From Larimichthys crocea (lineage: Eukaryota > Chordata > Actinopteri > Sciaenidae), in the NCBI RefSeq assembly GCF_000972845.2, contig NC_040016.1, positions 4,484,701-4,548,700 on the forward strand: DNA of 64,000 nucleotides. Reading direction: 5' to 3'. Positions 1-13,040 of the stretch are shown piece by piece. The position numbers and the translations under genes are program-made. Positions within the stretch are counted from its first letter, which is position 1. Each line of letters opens with the position of its first letter. The notes under the pieces are model-generated. The model ran no database searches. It had not been told where the DNA came from and saw only the letters and a list, made by a program, of their open reading frames with translations.

Positions 1-1850
1 ACATACACACACACACGCTTGACACCAGCATCTGCAATCTGGACAGCGAGGAGGAGATAAGTCTGTTGGTACATCTAACTTGTATAAAGTGATTATGGAC
101 ATACTGAGGCCTCCATATTTAGACTTCTTGACGCCCCCTCCTCAGGTCCTCCCCCCTGGTCCGACTGTTGTAATCTAATTTTCCGCTGACAGAGACCGTG
201 GAGATCCTTGGGTCACGGTGCAAGTCCCTCCAGCCCCCCTACCCTACGCCCTCACGCTCTAACTAAGAAGTCGCCATGCAGCAGACAGCACACATTAGAT
301 CTGTCTAGCACTACGCCGGCTAACCCACCCAATCCATAACCCTGCACTGCCTCGGTAATCACAGCGAGAGATTAGACAAAAAGACGGCAGAAAGAAATTG
401 CATTTATCCTCGTATCCGCTTTTTGTTGTTCCTATCATTGCTCAACACCTTACAATACCTGTCAGAGTCCCTGTCAGTGTGAAATATGAACTGTATATTG
501 CATATAAATTTTAAACCTGTGAGAGCTCATTTAGAAGGATAAAAACACGGATGGAAAAAAAGTGTGGAAGAGTGCGTACTGTGTTGGATCTAAGTGAGGA
601 GGCCACACCTGGAGAGGTCACGCTCCTTGTTGACCTTTAGTGTGTCACCGACCTGACTCACCCTCAGTTTCGCTATACATCAGTCTGCCTGTCAGCACTT
701 GCATATGGCCTGTGCTGCTACCGTTATCTGCAATGGAGAGCAGTTTGGCTCCTTAACTTGATTCGGCCGTTGAGGGATTTATCTCAATCGTTTGACCGTC
801 ACAATAAAACGCTGATGTCACTATCTGGCATACACAGCTCATAGGAAATGTTTATTTCCTGCGAGTTGTCTCAACTTCATACACCCCTCGAAAATTCAAG
901 CTTATGTGGGATTTTTATTTCTGCCTTAAGTGAACGATCACTTTTTTTCTGATTTCTCTGTTGATGCTGACCACTTTTTCATTCAGCATCTTGTAAGTGT
1001 AGTGTCTCCCTCTCTCTTTTGCTCTCTCTGTCTATCCCTCTCTCCCTCCCTCTCTCCTCCAGGCCGTAGCATAGCCAGTAGCTGATAGGCATCTCCTCTG
1101 GAGTCTGCTGTAGTCTGCCCCGGCTTCAGACAAAGTGCCTCCATCAGACCAGTGAGGCTCCCTGGGAACCTAGCAGCAGACCCCCTGGCCCCACCACCAG
1201 TCTGTGGCGTGTGTGTGTACGTGTGTGTGTGTGTGTGGGGGGGTGAATGACGGCTCAGACTAGAACCTTTGTGTTCCAGTCCTGGTGTTGTAAATGGGTT
1301 TTGTAAACTGGTAGATATGGAGATGTGTAGCATCCATGATATGTAGGCAACAGCATGAATGCCTGGTTTATTCTGATGTTCATCTGGAAGCAGCGCACCA
1401 AACTATTACTGACGATTCATTATATATGTTTGCATTCATGCGGCCGTGCTGTACTCTATGTGATGGAGTCGTATCAAGATTGACTCTTTCTCAAAGCCCT
1501 GACACTGAAGCACACTAGTACACTCATGCAGAAGCACACACACACACACACACACTCTCATGCTCCCACTTCAAATCTGCGCTTGGCATCAGGGAACACT
1601 TGGGAACGCTTGGCTTTTTGACTTTCATCATAACTAGAAAGAGAGGGACCAAATGGACAAAAACAAAAACCAAAGGAGGAAATCAGAAGAAGTGCTTTTA
1701 TCAGGGGCCCAGTGTTCAGGGCCTGACACACACACGCACACACACACACACACACATACTCTTCCTGTACCTGACCCACATGTGACCCCCATAACTTTCC
1801 AACATTTAAAAATGCAGTCAAGGAGGCTATTCTCCCACTGGAGTTTATTT

Positions 1851-1865
1851 GTGTGTGCATGTGTA

Positions 1866-1899
<34 letters not shown>
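1851..1899 (+). repeat. (TG)n microsatellite
   Basis: About 49 bp of TG units with two interruptions; a CA tract lies nearby at 1726-1757. Confidence 0.9.
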
Positions 1900-1901
<2 letters not shown>

Positions 1902-2748
1902 CATTCCTCTTAGGCTATCAGCACCATCACTTGACAAGAATTATATAATTGCAGCCTGTGATCTCATTTTCCTCAAAGAGCATTTTGAAGTTTCCTTTCC
2001 TCTTTTGCTCTTTTTGTTTCCTCCGTGTCCCACTTGTTTTAATGTTAAAATGACTCACATTAAATCACCCGGCTCTCCCTCGCTCCGTTATGCCATTCTG
2101 CAACACATTAGTTCCCTGCTCCCTTTTTGTGGAAACTTTTAGAGAGATTATATTTTAATACTCTATTTTTACTCTGTAGGTGTTTGTTCCTATGAGTGAA
2201 ACACGTTTATTTATTCAGCAGCTGTGGCAAATAAAGTTTAATTCATTTTTTCAGTATTTATACTTACTGCTTAAAATTTGCTGTTATGAAGAAAAACTTT
2301 CAAATTAACCAGACTTCATATTTTATTCTAATTAAAATAGTTCTAAAAAAAAAAATGCATATCTATTATTTATTGTAATATTTAATTATTTCTCTGTCAC
2401 CCTTTTGTTCAGTATTGCTACCCAGTATAATTTGTCCCCAGTTTGTCATATGTTAATTGTAAAAATATTAAATTCACATGGTGCTGATGAGTTTACTTTA
2501 AATAGCATAATTTTCCCAGATGATAAGTCATAGTTAATGCTCAAATACACATACAACTTTACTGTTTTTTCTCTTTCTGTTCCAGTGCTCTCAATACCAG
2601 GTGCCCATTACTAATTAAGTAAGCTAATGATGTTGTGCTCTGACTCTCTAGATACATATAAAGCCACGCTGAACCAAAACTTAATCTTTACATCTTTTTT
2701 AATTCCACCCTCGAACTCCACATCTCTGCAGCTGCAGTCCCACTCACA

Positions 2749-2762
2749 GTCAATAGAGGGCA
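2749..2762 (+). promoter_or_regulatory. CTCF-like motif, plus orientation
   Basis: TCAATAGAGGGCAG matches the CTCF core CCASYAGRKGGCRS at about 12 of 14 positions. Its orientation converges with the motifs at 50.7 and 55.5 kb. Confidence 0.35.
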
Positions 2763-2833
2763 GAAGTGATCTGCAGAGTCTCGACTTTATATGAAGGAAG
2801 ACAGAGACATACAGAGACTGTATTTATGTGTAA

Positions 2834-2835
<2 letters not shown>

Positions 2836-2874
<39 letters not shown>
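2836..2874 (+). repeat. (TG)n microsatellite
   Basis: About 19 uninterrupted TG units. Confidence 0.93.
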
Positions 2875-2876
<2 letters not shown>

Positions 2877-3404
2877 TGCAGCGGCAATGTGCATGTGTGC
2901 TCTGCCAGTGTGTTTAGGTTTCGATATGTATCCATGTTTATGCTTTTGGTGAATGTCTGTACATCATGTCTCCCGTGGATAGTAAAGTTTAAAGATGTCT
3001 TAATGAAAACATTATTAATCCACAGTGATACCATATAACAATAGAAAAACATGAAAACACTTGATGGTACTGCAACTGGAAATATGGCTGTACTGAGATT
3101 TAATAAAGCACTACAAGGCCCTATAAACTAATTATTTAATACTTATGAACACCAGTTTTACAGGATTATTCTGGCAGTATTACAGTGGTTTTAATTAGCA
3201 GGGTTACTCTTACATTTGTCTTGAACAGAGTGTTTTTCCAGTCCTGTCCTCCACACGGACTGTCCACATCATTTCTCTCCTCTCTTTTAACAGTTTAATG
3301 AAAAAGGAAATGGCTGTCTTTCTCTCTGCTCCCATAAATCAAATAGCTTCAAATGTATGGAAGAGTTAAAGAGCAGTACCCACACCCCCTCTGTGGTTTG
3401 GTGG

Positions 3405-3530
3405 CTTTATTGTCACACAGGCCTTATCTCCGATTGACACCTCTGGAAACGTCCCAGGAGAGGGACAGATTTGCTGCAGGATTAAACTAATTTACCAGAT
3501 GATTGAATGTGAGTCCAAAGCCACTCTTTT
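3405..3530. promoter_or_regulatory. Candidate conserved non-coding element
   Basis: Unique block with GCCTTATCTCC (GATA site), GATTGACAC and ATTAAACTAATTTA. No coding potential. Confidence 0.28.
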
Positions 3531-5524
3531 GGAAAAAATGCAAAAGGGGCTCACAGCCACCCCTCCAGTAGCCATGATACATGAATGACTTGGCAATCAT
3601 GCTCACTGTGTGTGTACATGTGAGTGTGTGCTGTATGTAAATCTGCTGTGTTTTCCCTCATCAGATGAAATGATTTGAAGGTGATTTCTGTATGGACAAA
3701 ATCCATGGAGTGTTCCAGTTTGTTGTAGGTCTGCAGTCATAAATACACATTTTTAATTATACTTCAAAATGTTGCGCCATGAACGTTTTGGTGATGTCCA
3801 TTTAAAAGCAGCCTGACACCCAAGCCAGCCACGATCTCTGGATTTGCAGCATTAGCAGCAGACATGAATCATCGTCGCGATGTAGAGCAGATGGAAACAG
3901 AGAGAGGTGGCTTTGGGTCTGACAGTAAGGGAGAAGGGAGCTCCACTGTAAGACTCCGTAAAGAAAATATCTTTCCAACACGTATACAGCATGTAAACTC
4001 TGCATTTTGTTCACGTTCTTCATGCTCTACCAAATATGTAAAAATATGGGAACATTTTCAGTGTGTCCAAACCAATTTGAGCCCAAGGGATGTTTCTTAA
4101 TTGGAACACATTCAAGAGAACACTTACACGCTCCCGAGTGGTGTACAAAATATTACATTAATTAACATGCAAAACAGTCCCACTCGGCTCACACGCACAC
4201 ACTAGCAATGGAGGCACGCGAAAAGATTGCAGCGACAGCACAAAACAGACGTAGGCTAAGAGGAAATAAGGGCAAAGAATAGGAAGGAAATTTGCTCGAA
4301 AATTTAGCTGTAAGCCTGCTGAAGATCTTATTACATAGGCTGAAGATAGAGATCTCAGCTGGAATAATACTTAGCACATGCTGCCCTTTTAATTAAGCAG
4401 TAATATCTGCAGAGAGGGGTGGAGAGCAAATCTCTCTCTTTCTGTCTTCATCTTTCTCGCTCGCTCTCTTCCATATCACGGTTCCCCATCTTTACCCTCT
4501 GCTCCTCTCTCTCTCCCAATAATCTCCTGTGAAAGGGATGGGCCGAGGTGTGGGATGGGGGAGTAACAGGGGACACACTCCTCTGTGAAGTTAGTGTCTT
4601 CTTTAAGGCCTTACACATGTTTCTGTGTTTCTGCCTCACTGGGGCTGTCTGAGCGCCCCGCCGACGGCCCCGGGGCTCTCACTTTGAGGTGCGTTAAGTG
4701 TATGTGTGTGTGTTAGAACCAACATGTGCGTATCCACTGTTTATGCACACAGATTCTGCTCCTGTGTGTGTGTGTGGGTGAGGACCACCTCTAAAGCTGA
4801 CGGGTGGTACATGGGCACCTTTCTACCAGAGTGTTAGCGCTAAGGCCCCGAAGCCTGAGGGCACGTTGGGGCCGTTCTCCTGTGGCCGCCATGCCTCATG
4901 TGAGTACAGGATAAGAACCAGTTGTCCAAACAGGGCCGTCCAGTCTGGTGGGGTCTGAATATCAGGATGTCTCACCATGGGGCGGCTGTCAGGGACAGAT
5001 CCTCGGCGTCAGGACCCCGGACCTCATTAAGTTCAGTCGCTAAAGTGTTTGATGTCGAACTCAACAGTATTGAAGTGTTATTTGTTAAATCTACCATGGA
5101 CCACCTGATAAAAAGTTTTTATGTTTGTTGAGTTGTGTAAAGAAAAGTGCAAAGTCACTGCATCATGAAGTTATGGCTGTGTTCGACATGATGCATTTTA
5201 GAATCGTGATATGACTCGGTATGATGCGGCGGTAAATACAGTAGGTGAGCTGAATGCTCTGTTGTTATACTGCATTACTGTTCTTAGGTATAAAGCCTTT
5301 AATCCTCTGAGTATTCTATTTAATCTAGTGGCTGAGTGATGCCTCTGTGCACTTCCAATTGTACGACATGTAGCGCATAAAGCCTTTATTCAGATGTGTT
5401 AACCATTGCTCTGTGCTCCATACAAGTGCAAATCGAGTTAACACTCTCTGTTCGCCTGTGTCTACACACCCTGTGCCTGTGTCATTACTCCGCTGACACT
5501 GGCAACCGAGCTCATTCGGTAATT

Positions 5525-5527
<3 letters not shown>

Positions 5528-5569
<42 letters not shown>
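5528..5569 (+). repeat. (CA)n microsatellite
   Basis: About 21 uninterrupted CA units. Confidence 0.93.
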
Positions 5570-5571
<2 letters not shown>

Positions 5572-8390
5572 AGTTCCAAAAGGCCACATGTTAATCAGCT
5601 GTGAGTTAAACTTGCAGCAGAGAAAAGACAACAGATCAGCTCAATTAACACAAAAAAGAAAGTGCTCTCTGCACACACACTCATACACACACGGCCTTAG
5701 CCATTGCACCTGCAGCTGAAGGGGCATTGTTCCAACAGCCTCCCCCTCCTCTTTCTCTCTCTCTCTCTCTATGTCTGTCTCTGTCTCTCTCTCTCTGGAG
5801 GAAAGCTGTTTTGTGGTTGCTCTTTTCTCTCCACTCAGGGCCTTGGCCTTTCCACAGGGCACCCCTCCTTTCTCCCATCTCCCTGTGTCGCTTACTCTCT
5901 TTTGGAGGTGCAGGGCGCCCCTCGCCTGCCTCACTGCAAACACAGCTGACAGAGGGCTGCTCACGTGCCGCTCCACAGGGCCCCAAAATCCCTTTGAGTG
6001 TGTGGTACGAGTGCGAGTGTCGAAGAGAAAATGGGGGTTTGTGTGTTTGAGGAGGATCTGTGCCATTCATCCTATTTCTCTTGATGCTGCGGATGTCTGT
6101 CCATTTTCAATTGTTTGGTTGAATTGTTCCTTGAAAAACACCCAGACATAGCATGTAATATAATCTCATCTTTGTAGAATGTGATTATATTGATATAGAG
6201 ACTCTATATTATATATAGAGTTAAAGCAGGGCTTTTCTGGTGCTGCCAGTGTTTTTTCACTTATATTATATTAATTTAAGAACTTTTTACATTGCAGACT
6301 GTTAAAGTCCTTGGTATTACACCATCTGCAGCACCTGTGTCCCTCAGTGTTTCAGTGTTAAACTAGGCTCTCGTAAATGAGTTGAAATGGAAAAATGTGT
6401 ACTAGAATAAATGACTAAATGACTGATATCAGGAGGTTATTATTGACCTTTTCATTTTAAGAAAGTATGTTTCGTCTCCACTCCTTGGAAAATCATTCTG
6501 TCCTTGGCTCTAATGTCGTTTTGCATTGCTCTCCTCTTTGGCTCCCTGTCCCATTTGTCACTGCAGCCGGTATTGCTCATTCTCACTGATCATCCTATCA
6601 CAGTGCTATTTTTCATATTTCTCATATCCGCTCCCCTTATCTCTCTCCCAGCGCCTGGGCCAGACACGCAAAGCTAATACAGCCTCCCAATACGTGCGCT
6701 GAATTCAGTGACCAAAGATCACAGCGGTGTGAAATACATATAGATTTCATACGTTATTCTGTGTTTGCTTGTAATAGGATCGGGCTTATCCTATTTCCAA
6801 TAACTCAGTAGATAACATGAAAGTACACATTGTTGATCAATGAGAAAGTGGAATTCCTAACAGGTCCTTGGATATGAATTTACTCAACCCACACAAATTA
6901 GGGCAGTGGAGGAAATGGCACCCATTCTAATTATTTGTAATATCAGTTATTCACCGAGCACTTGACAACCAATTTGTGCAACTTCTTACTAGGCCACAGA
7001 AAAAACACACGTGCAGAGATCATAAGGTTGTGTATGTGCACGTCTCCGAGCACATGAGCATATGCAATGTGTGTATCTGTCGAAGCTGTGATGGATGAGC
7101 TGCTGTAACTGTTGTTTGAGTGGTGTGTTACTGGTATTCTAACCATGCTGCTTGTGTGTTTTACTGCCCTGCTGGGGTGCTCTTTCATAAAGACCCTGCC
7201 TGGCTGCATCTATCTCCCCAGGTTAAAACAAACACAAACACCCACCACTACCATTCAGCCTCCCGCCCCGGCCTGCTTGGCCTGCCCTCCTCCTTCCCTG
7301 GCTCCAACAGCCCCGTCCAGGGGGCAATAAACTCGTTATCTCCCCCTCTCAGATCCTAATCTGACGGCCCGCCGCCCTGCACACTGCCAGGTGACCTGGG
7401 GTGGGGTAGGGTGGAGGATGAAGGGGGGGCGTTGAAGCTCCCTCTCCAGCTCTTACTGCTCCAACTCCAGCTCCCCTCTGCTCGCCTTTTAAATCCCTTC
7501 AGCTTTTACTGCCTGTCAGCACCATCTTAACCCCCACCTTCTTCTGAAACCCTCCCCTGCCTGAGGCTCGACCTCCTCCCTCCTCTCCTCCCCCCGCCCT
7601 TTCAGCAATTAATCCAGCTATTGATCACAGTGAAACTCTAAAGGCTGGTAGGCTGCAGGCAGACCGGTTGAGGTCTATTCAGGCCGGTGGCTGCATAAGT
7701 CCACACTGCTGATGGAGCCAGAGTATCGCAGCCTTGCTGTTCTTCAGCACAGTGGTCCTTGATGTTACATTTTAATATACATTTCTGACTTTCTTAATAT
7801 TGCAAACCCAAGACCTTAAAGAGCCTTAAAAATAAAAATGCTACGTGGAAGAGCAAGTATAAGGTCCCTGCAGAATACATGTGCGACCCGAGGGTTAAGT
7901 TAGCTCTATTTTAATACAGTTGGTCTATGTATCAGCGGGGCGTAGGGCTTTTGACAGAGTGGAAGATTTTGGCAGAATTCCAGTCATTCTTCAACTCTTT
8001 TTGAGGAATGTTTTAAGATACTGCCCCACATTTTGCTTATTGTTCTTTGCATGCAGGGTCACGTTAGGGCCCTTCAACTTTTTACAGTAAAGTAAAACCA
8101 GACAGATACACATAGACATGCTGTAGATATGCTGCGATACTCCTTTGGCCTACCCCACTTTAAAATGCATTCATATTATTGACATAACCTGACTACAGCT
8201 AGCGTAGCTCAGACTAGTTCATAAGCCAGACCACCACCTGTGATAGCCACTCAGGAACAATGCTAATGTATGTAAAGTCTGACTGGCCAAGGTCTAGCTA
8301 ATGGAAAATTCCCCAAGATTCACACACTTCCTTAATGACTCATTGTGAAGGTCTCTGGCTGTTCAGACACTTTGTTAAAAATCTGTTTGA

Positions 8391-8391
<1 letters not shown>

Positions 8392-8430
<39 letters not shown>
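8392..8430 (+). repeat. (TG)n microsatellite
   Basis: About 19 TG units. Confidence 0.93.
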
Positions 8431-8436
<6 letters not shown>

Positions 8437-9202
8437 AGTATGTGCTTGCGATAAGTGTGCTTCCACGTAAGCAAGTGCAAGTTAAATTCTCTGAATCTCT
8501 ACCATCCTCTTCACTGTATCTTTCAACTGTGAAAACTCTCAGGGGGGTTTCCACAACTACGTCGGTGAACCACTGTGCTTTTCCATAGTTCCATAGTTGG
8601 TGACACACACAGTTGCTCTCTGTGCTGCGCTGGGCTGAAGCTGAGGCTGCAATGCGGGTCCAGGTCTTTGATGTAAGGAGTGAGGCTAGCTGTTTGGGTG
8701 TTTGGGCAGGAGCTGGGACAGACGGGGGCAGAGTGTGATGGAGTGATTACTCTCCTCGCTGCTCTCCTGTCTGCCCTGGCATGAATGCCCCTCTTCATCC
8801 ACCCTAAAAGGCACATTATTGGCCCGAGGAGAGTGGGATATCCTGGCCACTGACCCCAGAGTTGGGGTCAAGGGGAACAGGGGGGCAGATGAAAGGGAGC
8901 GTAATTATGGGCGAAAGACAAAAAGAAACCTTGTCTCCAAACAACTATTTTGGTGGGAAGGGGGGAGAGGGTCGGGTACAAGGGGGGTACAATTGAGATC
9001 AAGACATTTTCCCTGGTAAGTTATGTCCTTATCGCGTCCCTTGCCCCATCATGTGAAGCGGAGGCTGAGCTCTGATTGGCAGAGCTGTGGCTCTTATCTG
9101 ATGACGATTGGCTGAGGCCCGCGGGCACAGGAAGTGACAGCATGGTTCCCACAGTCCCACCCCTGTGAGAAACACTGTGATCCACGAGGGGAGTACTGGC
9201 AC

Positions 9203-9206
<4 letters not shown>

Positions 9207-9249
<43 letters not shown>
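9207..9249 (+). repeat. (TG)n microsatellite
   Basis: About 21 uninterrupted TG units. Confidence 0.93.
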
Positions 9250-9251
<2 letters not shown>

Positions 9252-11620
9252 GGTATCCCTGTCCCCACATCTATTAAATACCCATGTTACCAAACCACTG
9301 TGTCTTTTACAGACTGCATTTTGGGGTGGGGAGTTTCCTGCACACCACTGTGGTTCTCAGTCTTTGGCCTCTGACATTGTGACAGCCTCAGGGTCTGTGT
9401 TTGTCTGACCTAACATGCTCCAACTGGCCAAATGACCATATGACTCTGTGTTTTTTTGATGTTTATACTCCAGGGATCCATATTTTACTGAAAGAATTCT
9501 GTCAGGCCCTGAGTTGAGCTTTTAGTGGGATGTTGTTTGTTGTTGTGGCTTAAGTGTTGCGAGTGTAATATTACTGTCAACAATAATGTTTCGGGCTTCT
9601 AACTTTGGGTAACTTAGTCTGTCAGTTGGCCGCAAATTAACAAGCATGTTCTGGACATGAGTCACTGTGGGATACAGTGGTGGAGAACTTTCACCCTAGA
9701 TTACAATACATCAGGGAAGTTCATTTTCTGTGTAGTGTTTTGTGGCCGTATTTGTGTTATTGTTTTGTGTACTCGTGGATGTGTTATGTGTGTATTTCTA
9801 TGAAAATCCACCAAGCATCACAAACTATCTTCTAAACTCGGTGGTGTGTGGCCCCAGCCGATGCTGTGTATGGCCCATAAAAATGATCTAAAATGGGAAA
9901 ATTAATTTATCTTTACAAGATTTTGCGGATTCCAGTTAAAACTGTGTGGTTTGGATCAACACAGCAGTTTGTACTGTTCAAGAAGCATATCAAGACCAAT
10001 GTGGTGTTTCTGAAAGAATGAAGTCATATAAAGTAATCATTACTGGCTCATTAAAATGGATGACTGAGGAACAATAATTGGGACACTCTGTTTGGTAGTG
10101 TGCTTTAATGGGGACCTTTCCCATAGAATACAGTATGTAGCAGTAAATACAGTAGCACCTCTAAGACTGTATGCACAGAAAGCTAAAACAAAATCTTTTC
10201 ACGTTAAAACAACATGCATCAACACAAATTTTTTACAGATCTCTGTCAATAAACATTTTAATTGTAGGGAAATGGTTGAATCTCTTCTTTCACTTTCATG
10301 GCCTGTATATAGTAAGGACAGAATGAATCTGAAATAAAGCTGAATCTTATCTGGTTAAACCGCGATTATGTCTGTGATCGCTTATAGTGTGTTTTATTAC
10401 AGGGAAGCTCACAGTATAGCTGTCCACAATCACGTCTCTACGCCTTTTTTGCCATATAGGTTTGATAGTGACTTTTAAATGCTACCTGTTGTACAGGAGT
10501 TTTTATCATTTCTCTAGTGTGGAGGCTGTTTTTTTTTTTTTTTTTACAAAAGCTTTCGTTTTGGGTGTGAAACATGCCAGCGGAAGTATGGAGAGAGAAC
10601 GTGGTTGTAGTGCAGGCTGTCATATCACAATCTGTGTTGTAAGAGTAACTCACTTTGTGCACATCTGCGTCAGGACAGCGTGCAAGATGCAAAGATAGTG
10701 TGTATCATTTTTCATTTTCATATACTGTGATACATTTGATTGAGTCACTGTGACTGCCAAATTGTAAGCTAAGCAGAATTATAAAAACCACGAAACCAGA
10801 TCAACAACGATCAGGGGCTTGGGAACCATAAAACTTTCAGTTTGGAATGAACCCTGCTGTGTTACTTTGAGATTAGTTTGTTTAATAATGCTGAGGTTTG
10901 CTGTGACAGAGATCGTGTTTCTAAAGCACAGCGAGTCTGTTTAGCTCCAGTCCGACCGTAGATCCTCTTACTGTTGACCAAAAGCTTCTGAATGCAAAGG
11001 CATTTTGTGCCAAGAATCTGAATTTCCGGGATAAATGTGTGTGTTGTGCTGGCTTTATGAGATCATTCACATGCTGCACTTGTGATCATTCTCAAGTTTT
11101 CCTGAATGGATGGCAATTTGCCCTTCTCATTGGCATAAATTAGGAGCAGAAAGGGGATTTGTAAGTGATAAGTCAGGCGTTGAATAGCTGACCACTTGAC
11201 AGCATTATCTAAGAGTTGACTGATTAGATGGTTGTGGGCTGTGTGTTGGGAGCTGTTAGGGCATGTTTTGACACCTGTGGACCTAGGACAGGTTAGACGC
11301 TCCTGGAGCGTGTGTGATGGGTTTGAATGTATGTGTGCGAAAGCTGTTGCTGCACGCAGGCAGATGGATTGAGGATCTAGTCAGTGAGCAGAGACAAGCA
11401 CTCCCTCCTGGCTGATGGATGGAGGTCAGGGAGGTGTGGGGCTCTCCTGCCCACCCAGGGATGACTTTATTGGGGATAGTAGGAGTGCTGCCACAGGCTG
11501 CTTTACCAGCACAGGACTTAGATTCCTGTCCAAGATTCATGATCGCCCTTTACAGGAATGTGGTCAAGCAGAGGGAACAGTTTGTGTGTGTGTTTGTGGT
11601 TGTGCAGAAGTGTGTTTGCA

Positions 11621-11662
11621 TGTAGAGTTTAGCATGTAGAGTTTAGCATGTAGAGTTTAGCA
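11621..11662 (+). repeat. Three perfect copies of a 14-bp tandem repeat
   Basis: The unit TGTAGAGTTTAGCA occurs at 11621-11634, 11635-11648 and 11649-11662 with no mismatch. Confidence 0.95.
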
Positions 11663-12739
11663 TGAGAGCGCGCTCAGCATTTTATGTGTGTCATAATGTG
11701 TGTTGCTACTCTCGAGGAGGTGTTTGTGCTAGACCGTGGATCTCCCAGTACTTTTAAACCTGGATGGAGAGCTGACACTTGAGGATGACTTAGTGGGAGT
11801 GCTGAAAGGCAGTCGGGGCTCGTCTTGTAAAAAGTACAAATTTGTGATGAGGGAGAGAAGAACCAGCATTAGCAAGGAACATTGGCCTGAGCAGCTTTAT
11901 TACTACTAGAGATTTACGCTCTACTTTATTCCCAACTGTCACTCGTAAAAGTAAAGGAGAGGAGAGGAGAAGAGAGGGAGGGGATGATATATTAGCGCGG
12001 CTCTATATGATAATCAAACCCAAACAGGAAATCAGTCGAACGACTTGGCCGAGAGGAGGATGTCATCATGCAGCTGGATGCTCTGATGGTGAACGATATT
12101 TCTGTTATTTCTCATTTCACCTTCAGTCAGTCTGCCCCCCAGCGTTTTTCCAACACATCCTCTCTTTCAGTCTTCCACAGAAGGAAATGTAATGAAAAAA
12201 ATCACTAATGATATTGTTACTGACTGCATCACTGACTGTATTATACAATATCATAATTGGCATATCATTATTAAGGCCTTTCTAACATAAACATCCTCTG
12301 TCACACGCACAAGCATGATAGTGTCATCTTCAGGGGAAGTATCCTCGGGTGATGGCCCAGAAAAGAAAAGAAATGCTTTGACGACTTGAGGAGGAATTTG
12401 AAGAACTGTCCTGAGGAGTGTTTCTGAGAAAATAGATAAGATAAACCGATGGAGGAGTTCAATGAGGCATTCAGAGAGATCAACCCCACTGATAAACTAA
12501 AAGATAGTGAGAGGAAAGGGGCGAGATAGTGCAGGTATGTGTGAGGTAGTCAGATTCAGGAGATGCAGTTGGCAGGTTTTGTGTACAACATTGTTGTTAG
12601 ATTATCGTATCTTATTTGAGCAAGCTTGATACATGGAGGTGTTAAGAGTCGCTTTGGAGCCGTGTTTGAGCATGTGGAAGGGGATGTGTGCTGTTGTTTT
12701 GCCACGCTTGGCTATACAGGCCCCTCTCTCTCTCGGACT

Positions 12740-13040
12740 GCATTGTAAAATCACATTGATCTGGCCTGACAAGGCGTTGAGTCTTATCCCCGTAGCGCAA
12801 GCTTAGGGGTTGACGCCACCGGCTGAGGAGGATAGCAGTAGCGGATAAGATGAGGGAGAAGCGAAGATCCGCTGCCTCATCGGCCGCATTAAGAGATGGG
12901 AGGAATCTAAAGTGTAAAATCGGCCTCTTTTGCGATCAGTTGGGATTTAGCGCTGGTTTGTGGCAGTCGGCACCGGTGCTGACTTCTCCCTCCTGACAGG
13001 GTAATCGCCATGAGGCTTAGCGCCACAGGAAGAACAATAC
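12740..13040. promoter_or_regulatory. Candidate conserved element with paired GATA sites
   Basis: The unique, non-repetitive block contains GTCTTATCCCC (near 12,781) and CGGATAAGATG (near 12,842), two high-quality GATA sites facing each other, plus GC-rich palindromic stretches such as GCACCGGTGC. It lies about 21 kb downstream of gata2a. Regulation of gata2a is inferred. Confidence 0.38.

Larger units (their letters stand above)
1..8390. other. Non-coding region, microsatellite-rich
   Basis: I found no credible exon. Open frames here come from CA/TG and CT/GA repeats. The content is dinucleotide tracts, C/T-rich stretches (1000-1070, 4430-4520, 5745-5810) and the CTCF-like motif near 2.75 kb. 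By mammalian synteny this side should lead towards eefsec, but no eefsec-like coding sequence is visible. Confidence 0.65.

Noticed and set aside
5641..6151. Long frames on both strands in the CT/GA-rich block
   Set aside because: Low-complexity Ser/Leu or Arg/Glu translations come from (CT)n sequence.
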